From: an uncultured Woeseiaceae bacterium
Lineage (GTDB): Bacteria; Pseudomonadota; Gammaproteobacteria; Steroidobacterales; Woeseiaceae
Assembly: GCA_945788625.1 (NCBI GenBank)
Contig: CALZMQ010000043.1
Location: 1 to 64,000, forward strand
DNA length: 64,000 bases
Direction of reading: 5' to 3'
The position numbers were made by a program, and so were the translations under genes. Position 1 is the first letter of the stretch. The number at the start of each line of letters is the position of its first letter. Positions 35,321-44,884 of this stretch are shown one piece after another. The notes under the pieces were generated by a model, which was not told the DNA's origin, ran no database searches, and worked only from the letters and a program-made list of their open reading frames with translations.

Positions 35321-38305
35321 TCAGCCGGGACCAGCCGACGACGCCCGATGCCGCCGCCAGCAGGTGCAGTACCAGATCCAGATCAACAGTGCGAATGCCA
35401 ACAACAGCAGGAGGCGAAGCAACAGGCACGGCAGGCAGCCACGACCGTCATCCGGTGGTGTCGACTCCGGTTGCATCAGCGTGACATATCGGGTGTCCTC
35501 ACGCGGGTAGGTGTTGTTGTTGGGAGCGGTCGCCTTGACGCTTATCTGACCGTCGACTGCCGGCCAACCGCGATCGCTGAGCGTACCGGTAAGTCGCACC
35601 TCGGCGCCCGGCAGATAATTCGACGGCAGCACCGCTACGTCCAGGCGGTAGTTGGAGGCAACGGCCGCGGCAAAGCCCACGGGCACGAGCCCCTCGTACG
35701 GGTTTATGTAGTCGGAATGCTGTATGTCGGATTCCGCCATCGCGATCTTCGCAGCGCGATCACTCCATTTGCCGTTCGGCGTGAGTTGCAGCAGCCAGTC
35801 GCCAACGTACTCGCTTTCCTGCGAAATGTCGGGAAACACGACGCGAAATATTCGATAGGTGTGTCGATTCATTTCCTGGATCGGAATACCGCCTACCGAC
35901 GTTCCGGCAACGATTACGTCGCCACTCGGCGTAACGAATTCCAGGTCGTAAAACGGCCTCAAGACAGGGTTGTCGAGCACCAGGAAATTGGCGCTGCGAT
36001 CGGAAGAAATAATGCGAGCCGTATCGACGACGATTGGGTTTGACCCCAGCAGGCTGATGACATGGGTCGGGTCCACCACGAGATCCATACCGGTCGCATT
36101 CGAAAATATCTTGAAATAGAAGGTCTCGAGATCGAACAGGTTTTCGCCACTCAAGCTCCCGGAGACCTGGTGATAGCCTTCCGTACCCATATTGGTGATG
36201 TTCTGCAGCTTGGTCGGTTCGATGTCGAAGCCGAGACCAACACTGTACATTTGCAGGTTCGCATTGTCCGACTGAATGTCGCCGATAACGTTATTGATAT
36301 ACGGGCTTTCGTTCTCCTTCCCGTCGGTCATTACGACCATGACCTGCTTTCGGTCGGTCAACGCGCCGCCCAACTCGGCGGCCGCTGTTTCCATGGCACC
36401 GCCGATGCCCGTTCGGCCGTCCGGTTTCAGGCGCGAACCGTCCGTTAGCGCACTGTCGGATAATTCGGACATGCTGATGCCGTTCTTCTTTGCATCGGTA
36501 ATGAAGTCGAGATTCATATACACGCTGTTCGACGCGTTGTACTTCACGTATCCGATCTTGTCACCGGTACCCGTGCCGCCGATATCCTCTCGCAACAAAT
36601 CGGTATAAAGCATCGCCGCATCGCGCATGGCGTCGATTTTCTTTCGGTCGCCTGCGGGGTCTTCCATGCTGCCGCTGCGATCCAGAACCAGCACACTGTC
36701 AACAGGAACCGGGCTGATGCCCGTGCCCGTCAATGTCACTACCTGCGTGGCGGTCGACGGGTCGTCGCTCGTTACTTCCATCTGTATGGTGTGCGTTGCG
36801 AGTTCGTCGGGCTCATAGATTTGCGTCAAAATGACCGGATCGCCGCCCGGTTGAATCACGATAGGCGTTATCTCATTGAGATCGCTCCATTGGTCCAGAT
36901 CCGGATCGCTTGCCGGCGTCGTTATCGCAACCGAAATGGTCAGAGGCGCATCCCCATCATTGTGAACGACCAGCGCCTTCTTGAACGCAAAGCCGAGTTC
37001 TACCTCGCCGAAATCGAGTATCGAGTCCACTCGCAATACGGGCGTAGCCGTGCCGTCGCACATGCCCTGCAATGCATCGATATGGGGCTGGTACGACATA
37101 CCACTCGGCATCGTGCTGCCGATGGCATTGTTCAATACGGCGTTACAGTAGGAATCGGCGCCCTGGTTGATCATTGACGATATTTTGGGGAACCGCCCGG
37201 CATTGCCCTGAACGTGACAGGACGTGCATTCGCCCGGGCTTGGTGTTGCTTCCAGAATATTGGTCGGGCCAGCATTTTGTGGCCAGTCGGGGTGCACAAG
37301 CGGGTCGTACCAGTCGTTCCCGAACAGGCCGCCAAAGTCGAGGGCAGTACCGGGATGTGTCACATACGGGTTTTCGCCGGCATGACAGGTAGTACAGATT
37401 CCGCCAGATCCATCCAGCAACTCAGCGCCGCCGGCGAAATCGAGGAGCGGATACGTATCGCCCAGCGTCACCGGGAAACCCTCGTCATTCTCCTGGTTGT
37501 CCCAGAAACACACCTTGCTCGTCTGCTCGCTGAGGCAGATGATGCCGAGGAGTCCGGCCGAACTGCCACTTCCGTTTCCGCCTACCCTGGGTAACGCGAT
37601 ACAGGCACCGTCTGTCGTCGGGCTTTCGTACTTGTAGACGCGTGCTTCACTGCCCTGGCTTATGAACTCCTGGGCATCCGATAGCGAGCCTATGAAGTCC
37701 CATCCGGTGCTTTCATCACTGTTCCACGCGGGCGGTATTGGCACGCCCGACGCTGCGCACTCGTTGATATACGCCTGACCGCTCAGCATCGTGGAAAAAC
37801 CGACCACGTCGCGATCGGTCCCCTCCTGCCGTTCGAGCTTCTGTAGCCGCTCCATCATCTGCCGCGGAGGTGTGAATTCGTCGTCGTCAGCCCCTGACAA
37901 TCCCCATCGAAGCTTGGTCTGAATCAGGTTGATCTTGCCCCGCATGACGTGCCCATGTTTCGGCCGGACCTCGAGGAGCAGCCAGTCCGCCAACTCGGCA
38001 GTGGCATATAGTTCCGTTCGCCTGCCCCAGCTTCTTCCAGCCAGTACCTCGGACCTGGTGTCGTCAAACCGTTTCTTTTGTTCGTCAGTTGCTTTTGTGT
38101 ACAAGTCGTCCAGGTAGTACCGCAGGGCCTGGTCAATAAACTCCTCGGTGATTTCAATCTCGTTGCCGTCCTGATCGAACATCGATCCATGCCCTATGAA
38201 GGCGATCGGTTCTTCCTGCTGAGCTTGTGCGGGCAGTGTCATGACCGCCGTCAACAGCAAGGTTCGGCAGAGGGTTAGTAAGGTGGTGGTCGTCCACGGA
38301 GCCAT
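35321..38305 (-). CDS. Membrane-anchored protein with two c-type haem motifs, ASH-like and von Willebrand A domains
   Basis: The 994-aa protein has a signal peptide (TLLLTAVMTLPAQA, before QQEEP). A Cys-rich cytochrome-like part has haem-binding motifs CTTCH (~304) and CTSCH (~360), and is followed by an ASH/HYDIN-like beta domain (~425-530: LRVDSILDFGEVELGFAFKKALVVHNDGDAPLTIS). Next comes a vWA domain with an intact MIDAS (DRSGSM at ~542; VVMTDGKE at ~658), then beta-rich sequence, a single membrane helix at ~957-980 (LLLRLLLLLAFALLIWIWY) and a short basic tail. It is therefore a periplasm- or surface-facing anchored protein. Redox haem plus metal-dependent adhesion in one chain is unusual. 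It stands next to the tyrosinase on the same strand, and a periplasmic redox partnership is possible but unproven. ATG 38305 is chosen because the signal peptide follows. Confidence 0.8.
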   Translation of the reverse strand: MAPWTTTTLLTLCRTLLLTAVMTLPAQAQQEEPIAFIGHGSMFDQDGNEIEITEEFIDQALRYYLDDLYTKATDEQKKRFDDTRSEVLAGRSWGRRTELYATAELADWLLLEVRPKHGHVMRGKINLIQTKLRWGLSGADDDEFTPPRQMMERLQKLERQEGTDRDVVGFSTMLSGQAYINECAASGVPIPPAWNSDESTGWDFIGSLSDAQEFISQGSEARVYKYESPTTDGACIALPRVGGNGSGSSAGLLGIICLSEQTSKVCFWDNQENDEGFPVTLGDTYPLLDFAGGAELLDGSGGICTTCHAGENPYVTHPGTALDFGGLFGNDWYDPLVHPDWPQNAGPTNILEATPSPGECTSCHVQGNAGRFPKISSMINQGADSYCNAVLNNAIGSTMPSGMSYQPHIDALQGMCDGTATPVLRVDSILDFGEVELGFAFKKALVVHNDGDAPLTISVAITTPASDPDLDQWSDLNEITPIVIQPGGDPVILTQIYEPDELATHTIQMEVTSDDPSTATQVVTLTGTGISPVPVDSVLVLDRSGSMEDPAGDRKKIDAMRDAAMLYTDLLREDIGGTGTGDKIGYVKYNASNSVYMNLDFITDAKKNGISMSELSDSALTDGSRLKPDGRTGIGGAMETAAAELGGALTDRKQVMVVMTDGKENESPYINNVIGDIQSDNANLQMYSVGLGFDIEPTKLQNITNMGTEGYHQVSGSLSGENLFDLETFYFKIFSNATGMDLVVDPTHVISLLGSNPIVVDTARIISSDRSANFLVLDNPVLRPFYDLEFVTPSGDVIVAGTSVGGIPIQEMNRHTYRIFRVVFPDISQESEYVGDWLLQLTPNGKWSDRAAKIAMAESDIQHSDYINPYEGLVPVGFAAAVASNYRLDVAVLPSNYLPGAEVRLTGTLSDRGWPAVDGQISVKATAPNNNTYPREDTRYVTLMQPESTPPDDGRGCLPCLLLRLLLLLAFALLIWIWYCTCWRRHRASSAGPG

Positions 38306-38576
38306 GATGTTGTCCCCTTCGATGCTTCCGGAATCTTTCCGAGACTGCAAAAAACTAAAGCCTGCAATTCCACAAGCGTGAGAGTTGGTGAAAGTCCCTC
38401 AATGGACGAGCAGATCCCTCTGATCACGGAAACCGGCATCGTGGCCCCCGCAGGGGCGGACCATGACCGCTGCTACAGCATCGAAACGGCGCGACCTGGA
38501 CCACTAGCGACCATAAGTAGAAACACTAATTGAACGTCTTCAGGGGCACCCCAATCAAAAACCAAGGAGGTGTGCA

Positions 38577-39293
38577 ATGAGTCAATCGAATACTCTGCGG
38601 TCTCACCTGGTGGCGATTTGTTGTCTCGCCATTGTCCTGGCGGCTTTCCCGACCCTCGTCATTGCCGACGAACCGACACAAATGACTTCCGATCCCGGTT
38701 TTCGACCGGAGAGCGAGCACGCAGCCGCTTTCCTCGACGCTTTGGGAAACACGAGCATCGCGGTTCTTCCATCGATCGTCCGAAGAACCGACCGAACCGC
38801 ACACTCGTTCGCATCACAGGAGCAAATCGTCGCTTACCTGAACGATTCCGGCTTGGCCTCGGCCGTAACAAAACCTCGTCGAGTTGATCTGGGGCCGCTG
38901 CGGCGACCATCGCAATGGGAGCTGTTTCAGTACGGAGAGGAGAAGATCACTGAAACGCTCGGAGGGTACGACACCGGCACCGACTATACGCTCTTGATGG
39001 AGTTTCTCGTTCCCGAAGAATCCGCGGTGTTCGGCATTGAGGTCTACCTCATGGACCGCCAGGGACGAAGTGCATTTTCGTTCCTGCTGAACTCTCACCA
39101 TGAGATGTTCTCCCGCGCGCGTATTTTCGCCAGGAACTCAACTGAAGGCGCGCGCGGAGAGATGATAGAGAACGCTACCGGGGTCGGTTTGGATGCGCTC
39201 AGACTGCAGATTGAGCGAGCAAAGCAATCGGTCGCCGCCATGGCCTTCGAAACCGGCAAACGAGGCATGCTGCTTGCCAACGAAACGGCGTAG
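38577..39293 (+). CDS. Exported protein of unknown function
   Basis: The 238-aa protein has a signal peptide (VAICCLAIVLAAFPTLVIADE) and no family that I recognise. The central part (AVLPSIVRRT...QIVAYLNDSGLA; DYTLLMEFLVPEESAVFGIEVYLMDRQGRSAFSFLLNSHH) looks like a mixed alpha/beta domain of the kind found in outer-membrane-associated lipoprotein-like proteins. AAGGAGG sits 7 bases before ATG 38577. It stands alone, 220 bp before katG. Confidence 0.65.
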   Translation: MSQSNTLRSHLVAICCLAIVLAAFPTLVIADEPTQMTSDPGFRPESEHAAAFLDALGNTSIAVLPSIVRRTDRTAHSFASQEQIVAYLNDSGLASAVTKPRRVDLGPLRRPSQWELFQYGEEKITETLGGYDTGTDYTLLMEFLVPEESAVFGIEVYLMDRQGRSAFSFLLNSHHEMFSRARIFARNSTEGARGEMIENATGVGLDALRLQIERAKQSVAAMAFETGKRGMLLANETA

Positions 39294-39515
39294 GTTTAGA
39301 ATTGTTCTAAATAAGTGAAATAGCACGGCGCAAAGCCGAATGTTGCTGACCCCTCAACGAGACTCCTTTGCCATGGCCCGCTGCAATTCCGGGAAACGGC
39401 CAGACCACTTGCGTGCGCCAGCCTGCCAAAACCAGGCTCCATCTATTTCCGTAGCATCGTGAAATCACGTTGCATTAAACGCGTCGATGCTACTTCTCTT
39501 GCTACAGGAGGAATA

Positions 39516-41780
39516 ATGTCAATGTTCAAACGAGCGAAACCAACACTCGCCGCATTCGCGGTGGCGATGTCAATGATGGTGACATCGAGCCCAGCGTCTG
39601 CCCAGGACATGCCAAAGCCGAACAAATTCTGGTGGCCCGAGCAGGTCGATCTCAGCCCGCTACGTGCGCATGGTGTCGAGTCCAACCCGATGGGGGCCGA
39701 CTTCAACTATGCCGACGAGTTCGCGAGCGTCGACTACGACGCCTTGAAGAAGGATCTCGAGGCGCTGATGAAGGATTCAAAGGACTGGTGGCCGGCGGAC
39801 TACGGCCACTATGGGCCATTGTTCATTCGCATGGCCTGGCACAGTGCAGGCACATACCGCACGCTTGATGGTCGCGGCGGCGCCGACGGCGGCCAGCAGC
39901 GTTTCGACCCCCTCAACAGCTGGCCCGATAACGCGAATCTGGACAAGGCTCGCCGACTGCTCTGGCCGATCAAGCAAAAATACGGCAACAAGATCTCCTG
40001 GGCCGACCTGATGATACTGGCCGGCAACATTGCGCTCGAGTCCATGGGATTCGAGACTTTCGGCTTCGCCGGTGGTCGTGTTGACGATTGGGAGGCAGAC
40101 CTTGTCTACTGGGGGCCGGAGAAGCAATGGCTCGCTGACGAGCGCTACAGCGGTGAGCGAGACCTGGAGAACCCCCTTGCCGCCGTACAGATGGGGCTCA
40201 TCTACGTGAACCCGGAAGGTCCGAACGGAAACCCCGATCCGGTCCTGGCGGCCAAGGATATTCGTGACACGTTTGGCCGTATGGCAATGAATGACGAAGA
40301 GACCGTTGCCCTGATCGCGGGCGGGCACACTTTCGGTAAGAACCACGGTGCTCACAAGGTACAAGATTGCGTCGGGCCCGAGCCTGGTGCCGCAGGCATC
40401 GAGGAGCAGGGCTTTGGCTGGATGAACAAGTGCGGCAGTGGCAATGCCGGGGACACGATTACCAGCGGCCTTGAAGGCGCATGGACCGTGACCCCTGCTG
40501 CGTGGAGCATGAACTACCTGCAGAACCTGTTCTCCTTCGAATGGGTACAGACGAAGAGCCCCGCCGGTGCGACGCAGTGGATACCGAAGAACGCGGACGA
40601 ACTCCAGTTTGTGCCGGACGCGCACGATCCGACGAAACGTCATGCGCCTGTCATGCTGACGACGGATCTTTCGCTTCGCTTCGATCCAGAGTACGAGAAG
40701 ATCTCGAGGCGCTTCCTGGCCAGCCCGAAAGAGTTTGACCTGGCATTCGCCAAGGCCTGGTTCAAGCTGACGCACCGTGACCTCGGCCCGCGGGCGCGCT
40801 ATCTCGGACCTGACGTCCCCGAAGAAGCATTGATCTGGCAGGATCCGGTCCCTGCCGTCGATCACGCGTTGATCGATGCAGATGACGTGGCGGACCTGAA
40901 GTCCGAGATCCTCGATTCGGGCCTCACCGTGCCGCAGCTCGTCAGGACGGCCTGGGCATCGGCTTCCACGTTCCGTGGCACCGACATGCGCGGTGGCGCC
41001 AACGGCGCGCGTATTCGCCTTGCGCCTCAAATCCACTGGAATGCGAATAACCCCGATGAGCTGGAAGAGGTACTGGCTCGTCTCGAGAACATCCAGGAGG
41101 ACTTCAATGGCGCACAGCGGCGCGGGAAGAAAGTATCGCTCGCCGATCTGATCGTCCTTGGCGGCGCCGCAGCTATCGAGCAGGCCGCAAAGAACGGCGG
41201 ACACGACGTGAAGGTCCCATTCATGCCGGGCCGCACGGACGCATCACAGGACCAGACTGACATCGATTCCTTCAACGTTCTGCGACCGACAGCGGACGCG
41301 TTCCGCAATTACTTCGGTGAGGCTGCGCGTCGTTCACCTGCCGACATGATGGTCGACAAGGCGGACAAGCTGACCCTGACAATTCCCGAGATGACCGCCC
41401 TTGTCGGCGGGATGCGCGCGCTTGGAGCGAATGCAGGCGGTGTTGAGCATGGAATATTCACCGACCGCCCGGGTACGCTCAGCAACGATTTCTTCGTAAA
41501 CCTGCTCAGTATGTCTACGGCGTGGACAAAGTCCCCTGATGCCGACGGCATCTACGAAGGTCGCGATCGTGCGACGGGCGAGCTCAATTGGACGGCCACA
41601 CCGGTTGACCTGGTCTTCGGTTCGCACGCCGAGCTGCGGTCTGTTGCAGAGATCTATGCTGCTGGCGACGGCGAAGACAGGTTCGTGAAGGACTTCGTCG
41701 ATGCCTGGGCCAAGGTGATGACTCTCGACCGCTTCGACGTCGCTGAATCCCAGCGGGACAGCATGGTCGCAGGCCGGTAA
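39516..41780 (+). CDS. katG: Exported catalase-peroxidase KatG
   Basis: The 754-aa bifunctional haem enzyme removes hydrogen peroxide. A signal peptide (LAAFAVAMSMMVTSSPASAQD) precedes the mature protein, so it is predicted to be periplasmic, unlike the usual cytoplasmic KatG. The distal site is RMAWHSAGTYR (Arg, Trp, His), the adduct Tyr lies in GLIYVNPEGPNGNPDP, and the proximal His in ALIAGGHTFGKNHGAH. The second, non-haem copy of the peroxidase fold follows from about residue 440 (VRTAWASASTFRGTDMRGGANGARIRL). AGGAGG precedes ATG 39516. A strong terminator follows. Confidence 0.95.
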   Translation: MSMFKRAKPTLAAFAVAMSMMVTSSPASAQDMPKPNKFWWPEQVDLSPLRAHGVESNPMGADFNYADEFASVDYDALKKDLEALMKDSKDWWPADYGHYGPLFIRMAWHSAGTYRTLDGRGGADGGQQRFDPLNSWPDNANLDKARRLLWPIKQKYGNKISWADLMILAGNIALESMGFETFGFAGGRVDDWEADLVYWGPEKQWLADERYSGERDLENPLAAVQMGLIYVNPEGPNGNPDPVLAAKDIRDTFGRMAMNDEETVALIAGGHTFGKNHGAHKVQDCVGPEPGAAGIEEQGFGWMNKCGSGNAGDTITSGLEGAWTVTPAAWSMNYLQNLFSFEWVQTKSPAGATQWIPKNADELQFVPDAHDPTKRHAPVMLTTDLSLRFDPEYEKISRRFLASPKEFDLAFAKAWFKLTHRDLGPRARYLGPDVPEEALIWQDPVPAVDHALIDADDVADLKSEILDSGLTVPQLVRTAWASASTFRGTDMRGGANGARIRLAPQIHWNANNPDELEEVLARLENIQEDFNGAQRRGKKVSLADLIVLGGAAAIEQAAKNGGHDVKVPFMPGRTDASQDQTDIDSFNVLRPTADAFRNYFGEAARRSPADMMVDKADKLTLTIPEMTALVGGMRALGANAGGVEHGIFTDRPGTLSNDFFVNLLSMSTAWTKSPDADGIYEGRDRATGELNWTATPVDLVFGSHAELRSVAEIYAAGDGEDRFVKDFVDAWAKVMTLDRFDVAESQRDSMVAGR

Positions 41781-41786
41781 CACGTA

Positions 41787-41812
41787 ATGGGCCCCGAAAG
41801 GGGCCCATTTTT
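41787..41812 (+). terminator. katG terminator
   Basis: A perfect 9-bp stem ATGGGCCCC/GGGGCCCAT around a GAAA loop (41787-41808), followed by TTTTT, 7 bp after the katG stop. Confidence 0.9.
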
Positions 41813-41934
41813 GGTTTTGCAGCGGGGGCGCGCTTTGCACGTTAGCAATGACCTCGACCAATCAGGCGAACGCATCGAAATATTTGCTGAATGGACAAGC
41901 AACTGTCATACACTGCTTACCCGAAACTTCAATG

Positions 41935-41958
41935 AAAACGGGCCCCACACGGGGCCCG
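41935..41958 (-). terminator. Terminator of the CapA/patatin lipoprotein unit
   Basis: The stem CGGGCCCC/GGGGCCCG (41939-41958) with a 4-nt loop is followed on the minus strand by TTTT. It lies 15 bp after the patatin gene stop, between convergent units. Confidence 0.8.
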
Positions 41959-41973
41959 CGGGTAGTTTGACTC

Positions 41974-43305
41974 TTACAGCGCTTGCAAATGCGCCAGCAG
42001 TACCCGAAATTGAGGGGCGTCTCGCAGGAGCTTCCGACCAGCCTCACGCAACCGGTCGACCTCGTTCTCGGGCAGGGCCAATGTCGTGCCGATACTATTA
42101 AAGTAGGTTTTTTCGTCCTGAGTCTTGAGCCCTTCGAAGCTGACTTCGATGTAATACGGCCCGCGCTCGCTCCCGGATGCGTCGGCAGACCATTGCCCGA
42201 TATTCTCCTGCATTAGTGCACGAGATTCGAGATTCAGTTGCCGGACATGCGTACCCATCAGAGCGGAAGCCGTTTCGCCCATCGTCGGCTTCTTCGCGCT
42301 TTTCTCGAACATATTTTCCGATGCGGTCTCCGCGTTGACGACGATGAAGACCAACGTCTCAGGCACCGGTTTCCGAATAACGGCGACCGCACCGCGAGCC
42401 CCGCCGTGTACCAACACCCGATCGATCACGGCATGTAGACCCAGGTTGTCTGCAATGCCCCCGTCGATCAGATGGATGTATGGCCTTGCATCGGCATCCA
42501 GATAAGATTCCATGTTCCTGATGATCGTTTCCCTGCGCGTGAAGAATTGCGCGCCGGCAAGTGGCGGTTTCATCCACCCGGGCTTATCCATGTCGCAGCT
42601 GTGAGCGTGATTCTTCAAAACGATTGGTGCAAATGCGAGTGGATAGGCTGACGACGCCGTCACTGCCTGGGAAATTCTGATTTGCGAGAGGTCGGTACAA
42701 ATCAAACGGAGCATTTGCGGCGTGAATGCAAAACGATCTCCCGTTCCAAGGTCCGTGGCGTTAATCTCGATAAACGGGCCACCCCGGTCGTACAGATCGG
42801 CGAAAGTCGCTTCATTGAAAATATGCGTATCGTAGAATTCTATGGCCGCCTCCGTTCGACTGATTCCCGTTGATACCGAACGGATCCAGTTTACGGGGTT
42901 AAGCACACGCCACATCAGGCTTCTCTGCACATCACGCGTCAGAAATTTCTCTACGTAATCTTCGAAAATCCGGTCGCCGTACAAGCCGTAGTAGGCTGCC
43001 GTGAAACTCCCTCCCGAAACCGAGCTGATGATGTCTATCTCATCCAGTAGCCGCGTATTGCCCGTTCTTGTTGTGAACACAGTATCGCGCAGCTCCTCCA
43101 GAACACCGTAGGACAGCGCTGCCGCGCGAGTTCCTCCTCCCGAGAACGACAGGAAAAGGAAGATATCCCCGGCATCTATTGTTTCGAATTCGGCAGAACG
43201 GACCTCCGCAAGCGGCACGTTGTCAGGCTTCATGGCCGGCTGCAACGCCGTGCAGCCGGCCAGAAGGACAACGACTATAAAGACAATGTAGCGATCACCG
43301 AGCAT
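41974..43305 (-). CDS. Patatin-like phospholipase lipoprotein
   Basis: The 443-aa protein has a lipoprotein signal (IVVVLLAGCTAL) and a patatin/RssA-like core: the oxyanion-type loop FSGGGTRAAALSYGVLEEL, the nucleophile region IISSVSGGSFTAAYY, and the catalytic Asp in HLIDGGIADNLG. It predicts a membrane-attached lipase or phospholipase A acting in the envelope. Its start lies inside the end of the upstream CapA-like gene (11-bp overlap), so the two are coupled. Confidence 0.88.
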   Translation of the reverse strand: MLGDRYIVFIVVVLLAGCTALQPAMKPDNVPLAEVRSAEFETIDAGDIFLFLSFSGGGTRAAALSYGVLEELRDTVFTTRTGNTRLLDEIDIISSVSGGSFTAAYYGLYGDRIFEDYVEKFLTRDVQRSLMWRVLNPVNWIRSVSTGISRTEAAIEFYDTHIFNEATFADLYDRGGPFIEINATDLGTGDRFAFTPQMLRLICTDLSQIRISQAVTASSAYPLAFAPIVLKNHAHSCDMDKPGWMKPPLAGAQFFTRRETIIRNMESYLDADARPYIHLIDGGIADNLGLHAVIDRVLVHGGARGAVAVIRKPVPETLVFIVVNAETASENMFEKSAKKPTMGETASALMGTHVRQLNLESRALMQENIGQWSADASGSERGPYYIEVSFEGLKTQDEKTYFNSIGTTLALPENEVDRLREAGRKLLRDAPQFRVLLAHLQAL

Positions 43306-44473
43306 GACCAGCCTGATCCATCGATGCGGGCGCGAGTTCCGGGAACAGCTCGCATCGATCGTTCAGGCGAACTCGTGTCGTTTCCCCGTCCACCTGATCG
43401 ATTATTGAACACCGCCACTCGACCTTACCGACCTTCCAGTCCCCTTCGGAGTCAGGACCCACTTCCGCTTTTACGACGATGCCGTGACGATACTTGTCGA
43501 TATTCATGTACGTGCAGAAGTCACCCAACGAATAGGCAAGGAGCTTATTGCTCTGCTTCAACTCATACGCGGTGATGACCTGCGGCGCGTGTGTGTGGTG
43601 GCCGACGATCATGTCCCAGTCCCCGAGAAGGGTCTGTCCCTTCTCGATCTGCTCGGGTCCGGGGTACATTTGCATTTCGTATCCCCAATGGGGCGATAGC
43701 ACATTGAAGGCCGTCGGGTCATAGGCGTTCTCGATGTCCGTGAACTCCGCAAGATAGGTGCAGGGCTGATTCGACCATTGGGTAACGCTCGCTACATTGA
43801 TGCGGCCATCCAGCAGAATCGATGGCTCGTCTTTGCGACCGACAACCTGAAAACCATGTCTTTTCTGCAGCTGGTAGCTCTTGCTGAATTCGTCCCAACC
43901 GAAATCGCACGTGTGGTTATTGGCATTGGTCAGCACGAATCTTTCCGGCGGCATCAAGCTCTTCAGGTCCTCGAGGATCGCCTCGGTATGCAACGAAGCC
44001 ATCAATCCGCCGTTTGTTGATGCGATCGTGCCTTCGAAATTTCCGATCAGGTAGTCGGCGTCCGCGAAAAACTGTTTCAGATCGTGCGCGAAATGCAGGC
44101 GCTTGCCGTCGAGTTGCATGAGATCGCCGAAGAAGCCGAGCGACGTTACCGGCGTGATTTCATTGAGCGTAATTGATTGGGGAATGAAATCCGTAAGTTC
44201 CTGATGTCTGTCGGATGGACCAAAGATATTGTTCCTGATCCAGGCAAGTGTCTCGCCGAAGTCATAGGGTATTGGTATCTGCTTTCGCCGAATGTCCCCC
44301 GCCCAGTCGGGTTCATTTTCGACACTTTTGGATTCAAGCCCATGTGTGGCTTCCGATTCCGTATCGCCGATCTCAATCGTATCGGGATCATTCGGTTGCT
44401 CAACACTCGATACAGAGGCGCAAGCCGCTAGTAAGAAAATACTACCGGCAACGATCCCTTTGAAGAAGGACAT
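43295..44473 (-). CDS. CapA/PGA_cap-family metallophosphatase lipoprotein
   Basis: The 392-aa protein starts at ATG 44473 with a lipoprotein signal (IVAGSIFLLAACASV). After a ~80-residue acidic linker it has the CapA-type calcineurin-like core: FFGDLMQLDG, YLIGNFEGTIAS, VLTNANNHTCDFG, LSPHWGYEMQMYPGPEQIEKG and IVGHHTHAPQV. The conserved Asp, Asn-His and His residues would bind two metals. Relatives support poly-gamma-glutamate or other cell-surface polymer metabolism; the substrate here is unknown. It overlaps the patatin lipoprotein gene by 11 bp. Confidence 0.85.
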   Translation of the reverse strand: MSFFKGIVAGSIFLLAACASVSSVEQPNDPDTIEIGDTESEATHGLESKSVENEPDWAGDIRRKQIPIPYDFGETLAWIRNNIFGPSDRHQELTDFIPQSITLNEITPVTSLGFFGDLMQLDGKRLHFAHDLKQFFADADYLIGNFEGTIASTNGGLMASLHTEAILEDLKSLMPPERFVLTNANNHTCDFGWDEFSKSYQLQKRHGFQVVGRKDEPSILLDGRINVASVTQWSNQPCTYLAEFTDIENAYDPTAFNVLSPHWGYEMQMYPGPEQIEKGQTLLGDWDMIVGHHTHAPQVITAYELKQSNKLLAYSLGDFCTYMNIDKYRHGIVVKAEVGPDSEGDWKVGKVEWRCSIIDQVDGETTRVRLNDRCELFPELAPASMDQAGHAR

Positions 44474-44884
44474 TGGCGAAAACACCACATCGCTCCGCGG
44501 ACCGATTACAGATGGCCCCGACGATTCTGGCGCCCTTCGAACGAAGGAAACAGGCACCTGGCGCCGTGTCGTTCACACTTGCCAGAATTCGTCCCGTTGA
44601 TGCAGAAAGTCTGGCATCCCGACTAACGAAGTCAATTCTGGGATGTACCTAAAGGGCGTATTGGCTTTGCCATCAGCATTGAACCCGGACGCAAATTCTT
44701 CGCCAATCCGCTGGCGACGGCATCTAATCAGGAAGCGCGGCTTGCAGCCGGCCCTACGATCAGGAACAACGGCGCCCCCCCTATTAAGGTGACACACGTC
44801 ATTTACATTGAAACGAGCTATCGAAAAAAAAGCGGCGAGCCCGAGGGCTCGCCGCCAAGTTTACCAACTAACCTGGTCGATCAT
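44474..44884. other. 411-bp intergenic region
   Basis: No convincing gene is visible between the CapA lipoprotein and the metzincin gene. A 74-codon open frame on the minus strand (44573-44797) has no ribosome site or recognisable motif. The downstream end holds the terminator listed separately. Confidence 0.5.
44824..44855 (-). terminator. Terminator of the metzincin gene
   Basis: GCGGCGAGCCC (44832-44842) pairs with GGGCTCGCCGC (44845-44855), followed on the minus strand by eight T. It lies 29 bp after the stop. Confidence 0.92.

Noticed and set aside
38418..38550. Small open frame of about 43 codons before the exported protein gene
   Set aside because: No ribosome site, no recognisable motif, and composition like surrounding intergenic DNA.
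44573..44797. 74-codon open frame on the minus strand
   Set aside because: No ribosome-binding site or similarity, and it lies in an otherwise featureless gap.
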